A stretch of DNA of 64,000 nt, taken from assembly GCA_963678675.1 (NCBI GenBank), contig OY783197.1:15060402-15124401 (forward strand), written 5' to 3'. Each line of letters begins with the position of its first letter. Position 1 is the first letter of the stretch. The notes under the pieces were generated by a model. It made no database searches, had not been told where the DNA came from, and saw only the letters and a list, made by a program, of their open reading frames with translations. The DNA comes from Xiphydria camelus. Its lineage: Eukaryota > Arthropoda > Insecta > Hymenoptera > Xiphydriidae. Both the position numbers and the translations under genes were made by a program. Below are positions 32,080 through 42,806 of the stretch, piece after piece.

Positions 32080-32294
32080 TAATTAATTTAACTTAACTAG
32101 GTAATTATCAGGCCAAACAACTTTTAACAACAATCACTTCACGTCTGACCTTTCGGTTCCTCTTCGAACCCTCTTCAGTGACGTAATTAGAGAGACATTA
32201 CGTCTCTGAAAAGGGTTCGAAGAGGAAACGAAACGTCAGACGTGAAGTGATTGTTGTTAAAAGTTGTTTGGCTTGATAATTACCTAGTTGTTAA
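32080..32294. mobile_element. Palindromic MITE, 215 bp
   Basis: CCTAGTT...TTAAATTAA and the complement at the ends, with arms of about 95 bp through AACAATCACTTCACGTCTGA and CTCTTCGAACCC. It lies in the last POLRMT intron. No coding capacity. Confidence 0.75.
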
Positions 32295-32429
32295 ATTAAT
32301 TTTAAACTACTACAGGCAACATAAGTATTACCTTAAGAAATATTTGTATTATAATTTTTACTTATTTTTTTTATTATACCAGATATTCCAACCACCGTGG
32401 ACAGTACCATATATCTCCAAAACGAGCGT

Positions 32430-34020
32430 GATTTCAGAAAAACTTCTTTAACAAATGTTGTGCCGTTTGACATGGCGCATAAATCGTACCTAGTAATTTT
32501 TAAATATCCACTTCCGATTTCAAGAATCGACGCACATCTTTCAGTTTTGACTTATAACAGTTATTTATAATAATATTATACAAAAGTAATGTTATTATCA
32601 ATGCGAATACAACAAGCCATCTAAAATTCGATATGCATAACCGGAAGTCTAAGATATCCAGGGTTGAATTTCCACCCGTTTGCGTCTGTTGCATGCAATC
32701 CGACGTACACATGAGGAGTAGGCCAAGCAATGCCTTTTCCAAAAACATTCTCATCTGGAGTGTGTCAAATGTTTGAAGTCAACATTCAATGTTGTGTATC
32801 TACACGGTGATCACTACTTTCACGAAAACTATTTTTTCCCTCTTACAGTTTCCGGTGTCCAAGTCTTCCGCTCCTTAGTTTTCGATGACAAAGTCTTTTG
32901 TTCCATAGTTGTCAGTAAGGAAGTCTTCTGCCTCATAGTTTTCGGAATCCAGACCTTCCGCTTTATAGTTTTCGGCGACCAGGCCTTCCACCCCATAGTT
33001 TTCGATATCCAGTTTCTCCGCTCCATAGTTTTCGGTATCCAGATCTTCCGCTTCATAATGTTTGGTATTCAGGCCTTTCGCTCTATAGTTTTCGATGTCC
33101 AGGTCTCCTACTACGGGGCGAAAGACCTAAACACCGGAAATTATGGAGTGGAAGAAGTGGACACCGGAAACTATGGAGCGGAAAGCCTGGATACCGAAAA
33201 TTATGAAGCTGAAGACCTGAACCCTGAAAACTATGGAGCGGAAGTCCTGGATACCGAAAACTATAGAGCGGAAGCCCTAGAAACCAAAAACTATGGTGCG
33301 GAAGACCTGGACACCAGAGATTATGGAGCGGGAGACCTGCACATCGAGAAATACGGAGCGGAAGACCTAGACACCAAAAACCATGGAGCGGAAGATCGTG
33401 ATATTGAAAACTGTAGAGCAGAAGATCTGGATACCGATTGCTACGGATTGGAAAACCTGGACATCGAAAACTATGGTGCGCAGATCAAGAACGATGGAGA
33501 TTTTAGGGCAGAAGATGATGGGATTAACAAATCCGCGCTTAAATTCTAGAGAACTTAATTCCAGAAAATATGTAAACGTTGGAACCGTTCATACGATTAT
33601 AATCGCTCAATAAAAATGGTTCTCGTAAAACTAGTGATTACCGTGTACATACACAGAATTGGATTTTAATGTGAAACATATGACGTTCCAGACAAGAATA
33701 TTTTCAGAGAATGAAACGCTTCAGTTACTCCTCATTTGTACCTCGGATTGCATGCAAGAGGCGCAAACGGTCGGAAATTCAACCCTGGATATCTCGGACT
33801 TCCGGTTACGCAAATCGAATTTTCATTGGCTTGTTGTTTTCGCGTTCATAATTACATTACTTTTGTATTATAATAAATAACTGTTATAAGTCAAAAATTA
33901 AAAGACGCACGACGATTTTTGAAATTGCAAGTGGATATTAAAAAATTATTAAGTACGTTTTGTGCGCCAAGTCAAACGGTACAACATTTGTTAAAGAAGT
34001 TTTTCTGAAATCATGCTCGT
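32430..34020. mobile_element. Foldback element enclosing an inverted minisatellite
   Basis: The outer arms (about 32430-32760 and 33690-34020) share TTTGACATGGCGC/GCGCCAAGTCAAA, AATATCCACTT, CTTCCGGTTA.GCA, GATATCCAGGGTTGAATTTC and TGCATGCAATCCGA in opposite orientations. The interior is a two-direction 30-bp repeat array. No genuine gene is supported. Confidence 0.75.
32850..33535 (+). repeat. 30-bp minisatellite that reverses direction at ~33105
   Basis: From 32850 to about 33105 there are roughly nine units in antisense (TTTTCG.TATCCAG...CTCCATAG). From about 33113 to 33535 there are about thirteen sense units (GGAGCGGAAGACCTGGATAC...). The open frame of 258 codons across it exists because the unit is 30 bp without stops. 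Its product would be FRSIVFGIQ repeats followed by NYGAEDLDTE repeats. I treat it as a repeat, not a gene. Confidence 0.85.
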
Positions 34021-34089
34021 TAGGCCTAGAACGCACGAGCGGCGAACCGCGGCAGTTGGCAGTCGCGCGGGTGTCAATATTTACATAGG

Positions 34090-34960
34090 AACTAGCTGAC
34101 CCGGCGAACTTTATACCGCCTGAGAATAAATAAATCTTGTGTTGTCTTAAAAACAAAATGTATTTTATTTAAATTTAAATTAATTGAATACACTTTGCAA
34201 CAAGGATATTGCTTTATTTAAACTTGTACGACTTTCTGTTAAACTATTTGCTGGATGGGTTGCACTCGGGTCGATTCCCTTCATTGAAACTCTTCTTTAA
34301 AACAAAATCTTTTGAAATAAAAACTTTCGAATTCAAATAAGAACCCCGCAACTGAATCAGCTTTCAAATGATAGTGCACACAAAACCATTTACTGGCATT
34401 GTATGGCATTGTATATATATACTGATTTATAATTTCTTTCATGTATCATAGATAGCGTTGTATACTGATTCAATTTTTAAAAATTTTCTTACTTTCCAAT
34501 ACGCGAGTAAACTTCGCTACAAAAATTAATTTTCTTTATACATTTTTTCTTTAATTTTTAATATACATTTTTTTTCGTACATTTTTCAAATATTTTAATA
34601 CTTATTCTCTGCTATTCGTGGCGGAGATAAATCAAAGAATCAAAGGTCATACAAATGTGTCCAGCCGTTCTTTAGTTATAAATAGTGTAACTAACCTTTC
34701 TTTCATGTATCACATAGATGGCGTTGTATACTGATTCAAATTTTTTTTAATTTTCTTACTTTCCAATACGCGAGGAAACCTCTAGAAAAATTAATTATCT
34801 TTATAAATTTTTTTTGAAAATTTATAATCTTTTTTCGTAAATTTTTCAAATTTTTTAATACTTATTCTGCTATTCGGAGCGGAGACAAATCCAAGAATCA
34901 AAGGTCATACAAATCTGTCCAGCCGTTCTTTAGTTATAAATAGTCTAACTAACCCGACTT
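34090..34960 (+). repeat. TAGCTGACCCGGCGAAC-type repeat with internal duplication
   Basis: It starts near TAGCTGACCCGGCGAACTTT and ends with CAGCCGTTCTTTAGTTATAA and CTAACTAACCCGAC. I recognise this start and end as those of a common dispersed arthropod repeat of uncertain class. A block of about 255 bp is present twice in tandem (about 34433-34690 and 34699-34960), including TAGCGTTGTATACTGATTCA-like sequence and the same end. Confidence 0.5.
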
Positions 34961-34973
34961 TCTTTTCTTTATT

Positions 34974-35826
34974 TTGAAAACTTGCCCCCCCCCCCCCCCA
35001 ATATCTCAAGTTAGATTTTCTTTAAAAAGAATAGTTTCGGCAGTGGAGAGGGGGAACCAAAATGACATGATCGGAGACGCGCCCCCTCCAACCCCATTAG
35101 GGGTAGCCCCCAACTTTGTAATCTTAAATAGCAACCCCCCCATGTGCGATACAGCGTTGGAAAGCTCTTTAAAAATGCTTTACAACAACACCAAATTTTG
35201 GTACTTTTCAACGAGTAGTTTTTGCGCAAATCGAGAAAGAAACTGCTAGAAGTATGTTGTCAATTAATTTATTAAAGGTCAATTACGTTACAATAAATTT
35301 TCGAAATGATTTCCATTGATTTTTCGAACTTTTTCAAATGTTGTTCTTGAAATTTTGCGACATTCTTGCGTAATTCTCTGTTTCAGTTGGTTAATGCTTG
35401 CTGGTTGAGTTTGAAAACAACAGATTTCAGATGTCCCCATAAGAAGCAATCGCAGGGAGTAAGATCAGGTGATGGAAATCACTTCGAAAATTTATTGTAA
35501 CGTAATTGAGCTTTAATAAATAAATTGACAAAACTTACTTCTAGCAGTTTCTTTCTCGATTTGCGCGAAAACTACTCATCGAAAGGTACCAAAATTTGGT
35601 GTTGCAAAGCATTTCTAAAGAGCTTTCCAACGCGGTATCATACATGGGGGGTTGCTATTACAAGATTACAAAGCTGGGGGGGCTACCTCTAAGGGGGTTG
35701 GAGTGGGTGCGTCTCCGATTATGTCATTTTGGTTCCCCCTCTCCACTACCGAAACCGTATTTTTTTAAAAAAAATCTTTGTAACTTTCTGAGATATTGGG
35801 GACGCAAGTTTTCAAAATGTCACCCT
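34974..35826. mobile_element. Foldback element ending in CACCCTG/TA
   Basis: The arms share TTTTGAAAACTTGC, AATATCTCA, GAGAGGGGGAACCAAAATGA, CCCCCATGT and GAGAAAGAAACTGCTAGAAG in opposite orientations. The right end is CACCCTG followed by TA; the matching left end seems lost. The interior contains a Tc1-like transposase remnant. Confidence 0.65.
35328..35478 (-). pseudogene. Tc1-like transposase remnant (third catalytic region)
   Basis: The minus strand reads SPDLTPCDCFLWGHLKS, then a short helix with one stop. It matches the last DDE segment of Tc1/mariner-superfamily transposases with the PDLTPxDxFLWG signature. These are the same kind as the N-terminal part at 38100-38794. It is embedded in a foldback whose end is CACCCTG, the end also found beside that transposase. 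Confidence 0.65.
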
Positions 35827-35984
35827 GTATATAGATACCGAATGTCCCAGGAGAATTCGAGCAAGTGCCGATACCTATGGCCGATAACTTGAAATTTGAC
35901 TTCGGCAGTGTTTGCCGACGCACAGTGGGACGAAATCCCGAAACGCTGGCCCAAAAGTCGATAACGCGTATAATCGAGGTGATA

Positions 35985-36310
35985 TTAAGTACTCGGGGGT
36001 TTTTGGGGTCGCTGATTACGAATCCGAAGTCAAAATTTCGAAAAACAATATGGCGGATCCAGAATGGCGGAAAGGTTCCTCAAAAATTGATCGAATCTGG
36101 GTGAAATTGAGTATACTCTGGGGGTTTTTGGTGTCGCTGATTACGAATCGAAAGTCAAAATTTCGAAAAACAATATGGCGGATCCAGTATGGCGGAAAGG
36201 TTCCTCAAAAATTGATCGAATCTGGGTGAAATTGAGTACTCGGGGGTTTTTGGTGTCGCTGATTACGAATCCAAAGTCAAAATTTCGAAAAACGATATGG
36301 CGGATCCAAA
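35985..36310 (+). repeat. ~120-bp GGCGGATCC repeat array, three units
   Basis: Units begin near 35991, 36115 and 36238 with CTCGGGGGTTTTTGG.GTCGCTG and carry AACAATATGGCGGATCCAG. This is a diverged version of the family seen at 15465-16322. The open frames across it are translations of the repeat. Confidence 0.75.
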
Positions 36311-36648
36311 AAGTCTGCAACACATGGGTAACTTTTGGTTTTTCATTTCGCAAAAAAAATAATTTTAGATGAAGGTTTGTGCTTAAAGGCAAACTAATTT
36401 TACACATCTTAAGTTTGAAGTATAATCTACAGGGTGAACAGAAAGTTCAAAATAGTACCCCTACGTAGTATTATTCTAAAACAACAAATTTTTGAAATTG
36501 GCTTTTCTGTATAGGTCGAATGAAACAGCAGAAAAATGGAGGCAATAAAGGCCAATAGCATTGTGTCGCATAAAGTACTGGTATTGTACATTGAGTTTAA
36601 TATTTGAAATTTTTTTTTCGTTTTTTAACAATTAATTAAAGTACATGT

Positions 36649-36913
36649 TTAGTACTCTTCATCAGAGGAAGAATAGTCAGCTGTGTAATGACTTGATTCG
36701 GCCGTATCGTCACTACAGGTTTTCTTACTTATTGTTAGTCCAACACTTGGTGCCTTTAATATTCGGACTGCTTCTGGTAACAACGATGTTAATGATTTGC
36801 AAGGTAATTTGCGCAAACTAGAAATATATGGGTCGGCTGTTAACAGCAATCGTAAAAAAATGTCTTTCATAATTTTTTGTCGAGAAGATTTTCTTGTAAA
36901 ATCCCTTCTATAC
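36649..36913 (-). pseudogene. Unrecognised C-terminal coding fragment with acidic tail
   Basis: The minus strand encodes KYIKKYRRDFTRKSSRQKIM, then IFLRLLLTADPYISSL and RKLPCKSLTSLLPEAVRIL. It ends in a serine/aspartate/glutamate tail (YSSSDEEY) and a stop. A TAA lies just upstream in frame. The composition looks protein-like rather than random, but I do not recognise the family. It lies in a POLRMT intron beside a CAGGGTG end at 36430. Confidence 0.35.
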
Positions 36914-37199
36914 TTTTTAATATACTTTTAAATATACTTATTACTAGATTCTTGTCTTCGGACATTTGTCCTATAGGTAAGATGGCAGACTCTATTATTT
37001 GTGCGCCATGAATTAAAAAAATTTTATGCACGGAAGTTGGCATGTAGAACCGCGGATACAGCTTATATCTAGTATAAAATTAGTCATTTCCGCCCTTTAC
37101 AAAGCTAACTTATTAATCGACGGATAGCGGTATCGGTCGAAGTAGGTACTGCGGGAGACGGCTTATTACCGATCCGTTAGTTAATTAACCTTTCCCGGA

Positions 37200-37520
37200 A
37201 AGGGAACTTTTAATTTTTGTAAATATAACTTCATATTCGTAATCAGCAACCCAGAAAACCCCCCTATACCAAATTTGACATGAATCAATTGATTTTCGAT
37301 AATCTCGCCCGCCATATTGGATCCACCATCTTGAATTTTTGAAATCCGACTTCAGATTCGTAATCAGCAACCCAGAAAACCCCCCTATACCAAATTTGAC
37401 ATGAATCAATCGATTTTCGATAATCTCGCTCGCCATATTGGATCCGCCATCTTGAATTTTTGAAATCCGACTTCAGATTTATGATCAGCAACCAAAAAAA
37501 CCCCTATACCGAATTTGGTT
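37200..37520 (-). repeat. ~120-bp GGCGGATCC repeat array, minus orientation
   Basis: About two and a half units of some 120 bp with CGCCATATTGGATCC and CCCCCCTATACCAAATTTG, inverted relative to 35985-36310. The similarity to 15465-16322 is higher than to the nearer array. Confidence 0.75.
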
Positions 37521-37759
37521 TAAGTGCATTACGTTTCATAATTTAAGTTTTTACTATTCCAAGTGCAGAAACATGTGCTTTTTTTTAAACAAAAACTTGC
37601 AATAATGGCAAGTGAGCAGATATGCGCAGCATTTTTTTTTGTTTCCATTAGATAATACTTCAATCTACAATCTCCAATAAGTCTCGTTGTGGAATTATGC
37701 GGAACTTATAAACTTTTTTCTATGAGAATACAATTTTCGATCGTAATTTCACCTTGTAA

Positions 37760-38110
37760 CGCGAGGATTGCAGCAGCGTCGGCATGCGCTAGCATAACGG
37801 CGGTTCAAGGATTGGAGAAAGTCCCGAGCGCGTCACAAGGGACGCGCAGGTAGCTAGGACGCGTCACCCGAAGACCTAACGGTCATCGGTCATTAACGGG
37901 CTTTCGGCAAGGTACGCCAAAGGGATATATAACACGGCCGGCGAGCAATCACCGGCAGACCTACCAGTGTCTCCCTCGAGCTTAGCTAGGACAGTATTTG
38001 CTACGCGAACATCCTAGCACTCGAGGTACTCCTAGACGCATCCGAGTCTCGATAGTGGAAGTATTTGCTACGCGAACACGACTATCCCTCGGGACCTCGT
38101 CTAAGAGCTT
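37760..38110. other. GC-rich insert with TATA box; possible LTR piece
   Basis: GC-rich sequence interrupts AT-rich DNA and cuts off the Tc1-like pseudogene. It has GATATATAACACGGCCGG near 37924 and a direct repeat AGTATTTGCTACGCGAACA separated by about 70 bp (near 37992 and 38061). It begins near TGTAACGCG, like an LTR, but no matching end or duplication was found. Confidence 0.3.
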
Positions 38111-38794
38111 GGTGGCGAAAATGCAAAAGGTTCTTATGCACCATGTTGAAAATATAGCTTTACATTTCCAGACGGGGTGTGTCAGCCTCTTAAGATGGAA
38201 ATGAGCCTCGTCGGAGAATAAGTTGTTGTCAACTGCTGGAAATCGGTTCAGCATTTCGTTAGCGAACAAAAGTCTATCAGCGGGGTCCATCGGCTTCAAT
38301 TCTTGCACTAACTGAATTTTGTACGGGTGCATGCGTAAATCTTTGTAAAGAATGCGAAGCACCGACGACCTCTTCACATTTAAAGGAGCTGCGCGCTTTC
38401 GGGTCGATAAGTTGAGTTATTCGCGCACGGACGCTCTCACTCTCTCAATGTTTTCGTCAGATCTCACTGACCTTCAACGGCCGGGGATGCGTTTATCTAA
38501 TGTTGAACTAGTTTCCTCAAACTTACAAACCCATTGCTTAATCAACTGAAGGCTTGGGCATTGTTGAACATCGTGCAAATTGAAATGCTGTCGAAATTTA
38601 CGGCGCGCAATAATGGCGGAATCGTTACGATAATACTCGCACACACAAAACGCACACTCCTCTCCCGTATAGTGCTGATGGTAACTAAATCTCCCTGCGT
38701 TAAACTGTCGTTTAAGAACGACCCCACCTTTCTACCCCTTTTACAAAATTGTGTACTGCGCAACCAACTATTAATAACTCTTTGGACCACCCTG
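38100..38794 (-). pseudogene. Tc1-like transposase, N-terminal two thirds, broken
   Basis: From its CAGGGTGGTCCAAAGAG end at 38794 (flanked by TA), the minus strand reads TGEECAFCVCEYYRND..., then WVCKFEETSSTLDKRIPGR and SDENIERVRASV. It continues with VKRSSVLRILYKDLRMHPYK, IQLVQELKP and LFSDEAHFHL. This is the HTH region and first catalytic D of an insect Tc1/mariner-superfamily transposase (the DUF4817-bearing kind). Stops occur after PGR and ASVRE, and the remainder is replaced by the GC-rich insert at 37760-38110. It sits in a POLRMT intron. Confidence 0.7.
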
Positions 38795-38915
38795 TAGCTT
38801 CTGTGGAAAACAATTGAGTTTGATATTTCCCAGATTTGCAGCGGTACACGCATTTACGTATCAGAGGTAAATTTCGCGATATTTCCTCGGAGGAAACAGG
38901 CAGTTACGGGAAATA

Positions 38916-39843
38916 CGAGGGTGAATCAAATATTAACCGGAATTTTGTTTCAAACATTTTAATGGTACATTAAATACAAATTTGAATACATCTTATTTTT
39001 CTACATAATCTCCTCTCTTATTTACACACTTTTCCCACCGGATCGGAAGTTTTTTAATTCCTTCATCAAAAAATGAAACAGGTCGTGTCAGTAACCAATT
39101 GCGCACAAACGGCTTTCCGCGGTGCTGCCTCTCCAGGTTTTCGCCACTCCATGCTTGCTCGCTTTGACTCCGGGGTGTAATGGTGCACCCATGTCTCATC
39201 GCAGGTTACAACATGTCCCAACCAATCATTCCCCTCTGCTTGATATCGTGCCAACAGCCTTTCACAAACGGCAAAACGGTTTGCTTTCTGATCTTCCGTC
39301 AAAAGGCGAGGAACCCATCTTGCACACACTTTTCGGTAACCCAAATCATCTGTAATGATTGATTGAGCACTCCCGTACGATATTCCGACATGTGTAGCAA
39401 TTTCCAATACTGTAAGGTGGCGGTCACCTGTAATCAGCTCACGAATTGCACGAATATTCGCCTGATTGATGCTCGTCCTTGGTCGGCGTGCATGGGTCTC
39501 GTTCTGTACTGTCTCTCGGCCATCTGAGAATTTTTTGTGCCAGTCATAGACTTGGGTCTTTGAAAGTGTTTCATCGCCGAACTGTGCAGATAGTCGACGA
39601 CAAATTTCGGAAGGTTTTACGCCTTCCCGCGTCAAAAATTTGATAATAACGCGTTGCGCAACAGACGTGTGCACCTCTTGCTCAGACATGATGCTACTAA
39701 TAGTTCATTGATTCTGCCGCGCCAAACCGATTTGTCCCCCTCCTCTTGGCATCCCTACCTAATATATATTGAGACGCCGCGCCACTCCCATTGTCTATGG
39801 CGCGCTAAACAGAAAATTCCGGTTCATATTTGATTTACCCTCG
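38916..39843 (-). mobile_element. mariner element with internal deletion, TA duplication
   Basis: Terminal repeats of about 31 bp begin CGAGGGTGAATCAAATATTA with two mismatches between the ends. TA lies on both sides (38914-38915 and 39844-39845). At 928 bp it is shorter than a usual mariner of about 1.3 kb. The transposase inside lacks its middle. Confidence 0.9.
38993..39689 (-). pseudogene. mariner transposase, middle deleted
   Basis: The ATG at 39689 starts the HTH half: REGVKPSEICRRLSAQFG, then SKTQVYDWHKKFSDGRE and IATHVGISYGSAQSI. VTCDETWVHHYTPE follows, containing the first catalytic D. After WRKPGEAAPRKA the reading jumps directly, with a shift, to FVRNWLLTRPVSFFDEGI. The normal end RWEKCV...GDYVEK and a stop near 38993 follow. 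The segment with the second and third D is gone. This is a clean internal-deletion derivative. Confidence 0.88.
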
Positions 39844-39849
39844 TAATTA

Positions 39850-40385
39850 GGAACTGATAGCGCGGAGCATTCTACAAGACGGAAAGAAGCTTGAATTCAC
39901 CGTAGTACCTCAAATCTATCATAGTCGTCTATCTATGTTTCATAAACGACTTATTCGTTTTTAGACGACTTTATTTTAAATTATTTCATATCGCCTAGTA
40001 AATTATATGAAGAATCAAGTCAGATTGACTTAATTGCACGAAAGTATGCAGAAATATAAACATTTAAGAAATAAGAATCCACGATTACAATAATAGTTAC
40101 AAAAGCACCTTAAATGATTGATCAGTAGAATGCCATCATCATTTGTTTGCGACGTTCCCGCCCGAGGGTCAATTGATCATCGGCGACGCTTTCCATTTCT
40201 GGGGCACCGTGTATACCTCGAAATTTTGTTCCGAAAAATGCTTTAATTGGCATGCAATATATAATCCGTATTTAAATGTTGATGTTAAGTGAGGCATGCA
40301 TTGTCAAGACTCGAAATTTATTTTCGTCTGTGCACTTATCCAATAAATATTATCGTTTCTATTGATTTTATTCAACTAAATATCT
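39850..40385. other. Intron sequence, nothing recognised
   Basis: POLRMT intron sequence between the mariner and the penultimate exon. I see no gene or strong repeat. Confidence 0.5.
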
Positions 40386-40388
40386 TAC

Positions 40389-40480
40389 CCTTTCTTGTAA
40401 CCATATTTCTTCATCAAGAACGCTGAAAGCTCCTCAAGGATTGGTTCGGAATGAAGAGCGACGAACTGCTCTCGACATAT
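40389..40480 (-). CDS. POLRMT: POLRMT penultimate exon
   Basis: It lies between ...TTTTACAG and GTAAGA splice sites and reads ICREQFVALHSEPILEELSA then FLMKKYGYKKG, ending with two bases of a split codon. The CREQFV.LHSEPIL segment is diagnostic of mitochondrial RNA polymerase near its C-terminus. The flanking introns are 8.7 kb (downstream) and 13.3 kb (upstream). Confidence 0.95.
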
Positions 40481-40770
40481 CTGTAAAATTCAAATAACGC
40501 ATATCATTCAGCTTCAGTTTTCTTTTCAACGTCATTTTAGTTATTGAATATTAAGAAGCTTGTTCTCGCCTCTCTCGTCGAACCTGTCTGATAGTTCTGG
40601 TTCCTAAACTAAGTCTACTACTTCGCTTCGTATCGGCCATAAACATCACCAATCACAGCCAAAGCATTGTAACATTATACAGGAATGGAGACATATTGAT
40701 TTTAATAATTAAACAAGTAAACCCGTGAGCCCCGCTATTCGTACATTATTTATAGATGGTGAACGATCTA

Positions 40771-42415
40771 CAGGGTGGACCAGGTTAAACGTCATTTTTT
40801 TGATATGTGATAGAACAACAACAAAAAAGTAGACTTTCATAAGAAAATTTTTTTCAAAAATGTTTCCTAACAAAGATACAGGGAGTCAAAGTTTCGAAAA
40901 AATAATGGTTTTCTCATTATAACTTCTAAACTACTTGATCGATTTCCATGACATTTCACACACAGGCTAATGTAGAACAGCTCTAAGCAACAATTAAATA
41001 ACTTTTAAAAATTCTCCAGTGGCGTAGATACTAGGGGCCGGTACCCCCTTTCCCCCTCCCAATCTTCAGCGCCACTGGATATTTTGCAAAGAAAATTTAA
41101 TTATTGGATTCCCCATTTAATTTAGAGAAAAAAATCACCCTTGCAAATTTTTGATTTATGGCTTCGTTTTTGAGATATTTATTTTAATTTATAGGTGTTG
41201 CGAGCAGGCCAAAGCTAGGTTGAACTCCATTAATTGTGAAATGTGATAGAGCAACAAAAAAAAAATAGATTCTCATGAGAAAATTTTGTTAAAAAAATGT
41301 TTCCTAATAAAGGTTATAGGGTGTCAAAGTTTCGAAAAAAATGGTTTTCTCATCATAACGTCTAAACTACTTGATCGATTTCCATGAAATTTCGCACACA
41401 GGCTAATGTCGTACAGCTCTAAGTAATAATTAAATAATTTAAAAAAATTCTCCAGTGGCGAAGATACTGGGGGCCGGTACCCCCCTTTCCCCCTTCCCAA
41501 TCTTCGGCGCCACTGGATATTTTGCAAAGAAAATTTAATTATTGGATTCCCCGTTTAATTTAAAGAAAAAAATCTCAAAAACGAAGTCACAAATCAAAAA
41601 TTTGCAAGGGTGATTTTTTTCTTTAAATTAAAAGGGGAATCTAATAATTAAATTTTCTTTGCAAAATATCCAGTGGCGCCGAAGATTGGAAAGGGGGAAA
41701 GGGGGGTACCGGCCCCCAGTATCTACGCCACTGGAGAATTTTTTAAAATTATTTAATTATTACTTAGAGCTGTACGACATTAGCCTGTGTGCGAAATTTT
41801 ATGGAAATCGATCCAGTGGCTTAGAAGTTATGATGAGAAAACCATTTTTTTTTCGAAACTTTGACACCCTATATCTTCGTTAAAAAACATTTTTGAACAA
41901 AATTTTCTCATGAGAATCTATTTTTTTGTTGTTGCTCTATCACATATCACAATTAATGGAGTTCAACCTAGTTTTGGCCTGCTCGCAACCCTATAAATTA
42001 AAATAAATATCTCAAAAACGAAGCCATAAATCAAAAATTTGCAAGGATGATTTTTTTCTCTAAATTAAACGGGGAATCCAATAATTAAATTTTCTTTGCA
42101 ATATATCCAGTGGCGCCGAAGATTGGGAGGGGGAAAGGGGGATACCGGCCCCTAGTATATACGCCACTGGAGAATTTTTAAAAATTATTTAATTATTGCT
42201 TAGAGCTGTTCTACATTAGCCTGTGTGCGAAATTTCATGGAAATCGATCAAGTAGTTTAGAAGTTATGATGAGAAAGCCATTTTTTTTCGAAACTTTGAC
42301 ACCCTGTATCTTTGTTAGGAAACATTTTTGAAAAAAATTTTCTTATGAAAGTCTACTTCTTTGTTGCTGTTCTATCACATATCAAAAAAAAAGACGTTTA
42401 ACCTGGTCCACCCTG
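40771..42415. mobile_element. CAGGGTG foldback made of four copies of one unit
   Basis: The ends CAGGGTGGACCAGGTTAAAC and the complement are flanked by TA (40769-40770 and 42416-42417). The interior has two direct units of about 400 bp, then the same two inverted. All carry CCAGTGGCG, GGGGGCCGGTACCCCC-like, ATTGATGGAGTTCAACCTAG-like and GATTTCCATG.AATTTC phrases. Frames such as 41659-41883 are repeat translations. Confidence 0.85.
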
Positions 42416-42806
42416 TATATTCATCTACATGTTGCTATTTTCTGTCCTCCGTTTTCTACCATTAGAGCTCAGCAGCTGTTTATAAATTACGTAAGGCGAT
42501 TTTGAGGAATCGCACCCTTTCCTCTCTCCCGTATAAGATTTAGTAAGATTTTTCCTCTCCACCTCTCGGGGGGGGGGGGGGGGGGGGGGGTCCATACAAA
42601 TCTCTATAGTAACTTACGCTAAGGGGATGGGAGGCTAGAATTAACTTTACTTAAATGTTAGAAAAGAGTTAATAATAGTTTCTCGATAGAATTACGAGTT
42701 TTAAAAGTGATGTCATGCATTTTGAGCAATAACTGAAGCTGGTCTGAGAAAGCCTACAAACTTTTTATATTGAGTGTAAATTAAAGGGTCTAGCCGGGTA
42801 AGCATT

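Noticed and set aside
32773..33549. 258-codon open frame with repeated NYGAEDLDTE-like peptides
   Set aside because: The frame is produced by a 30-bp stop-free minisatellite. The first half is the antisense of the second half, so no real protein is supported.
41324..41883. Two similar frames MQNIQWRRRLG/ERGKGGYRPPVS
   Set aside because: They are translations of one repeat unit in inverted copies of the foldback at 40771-42415.
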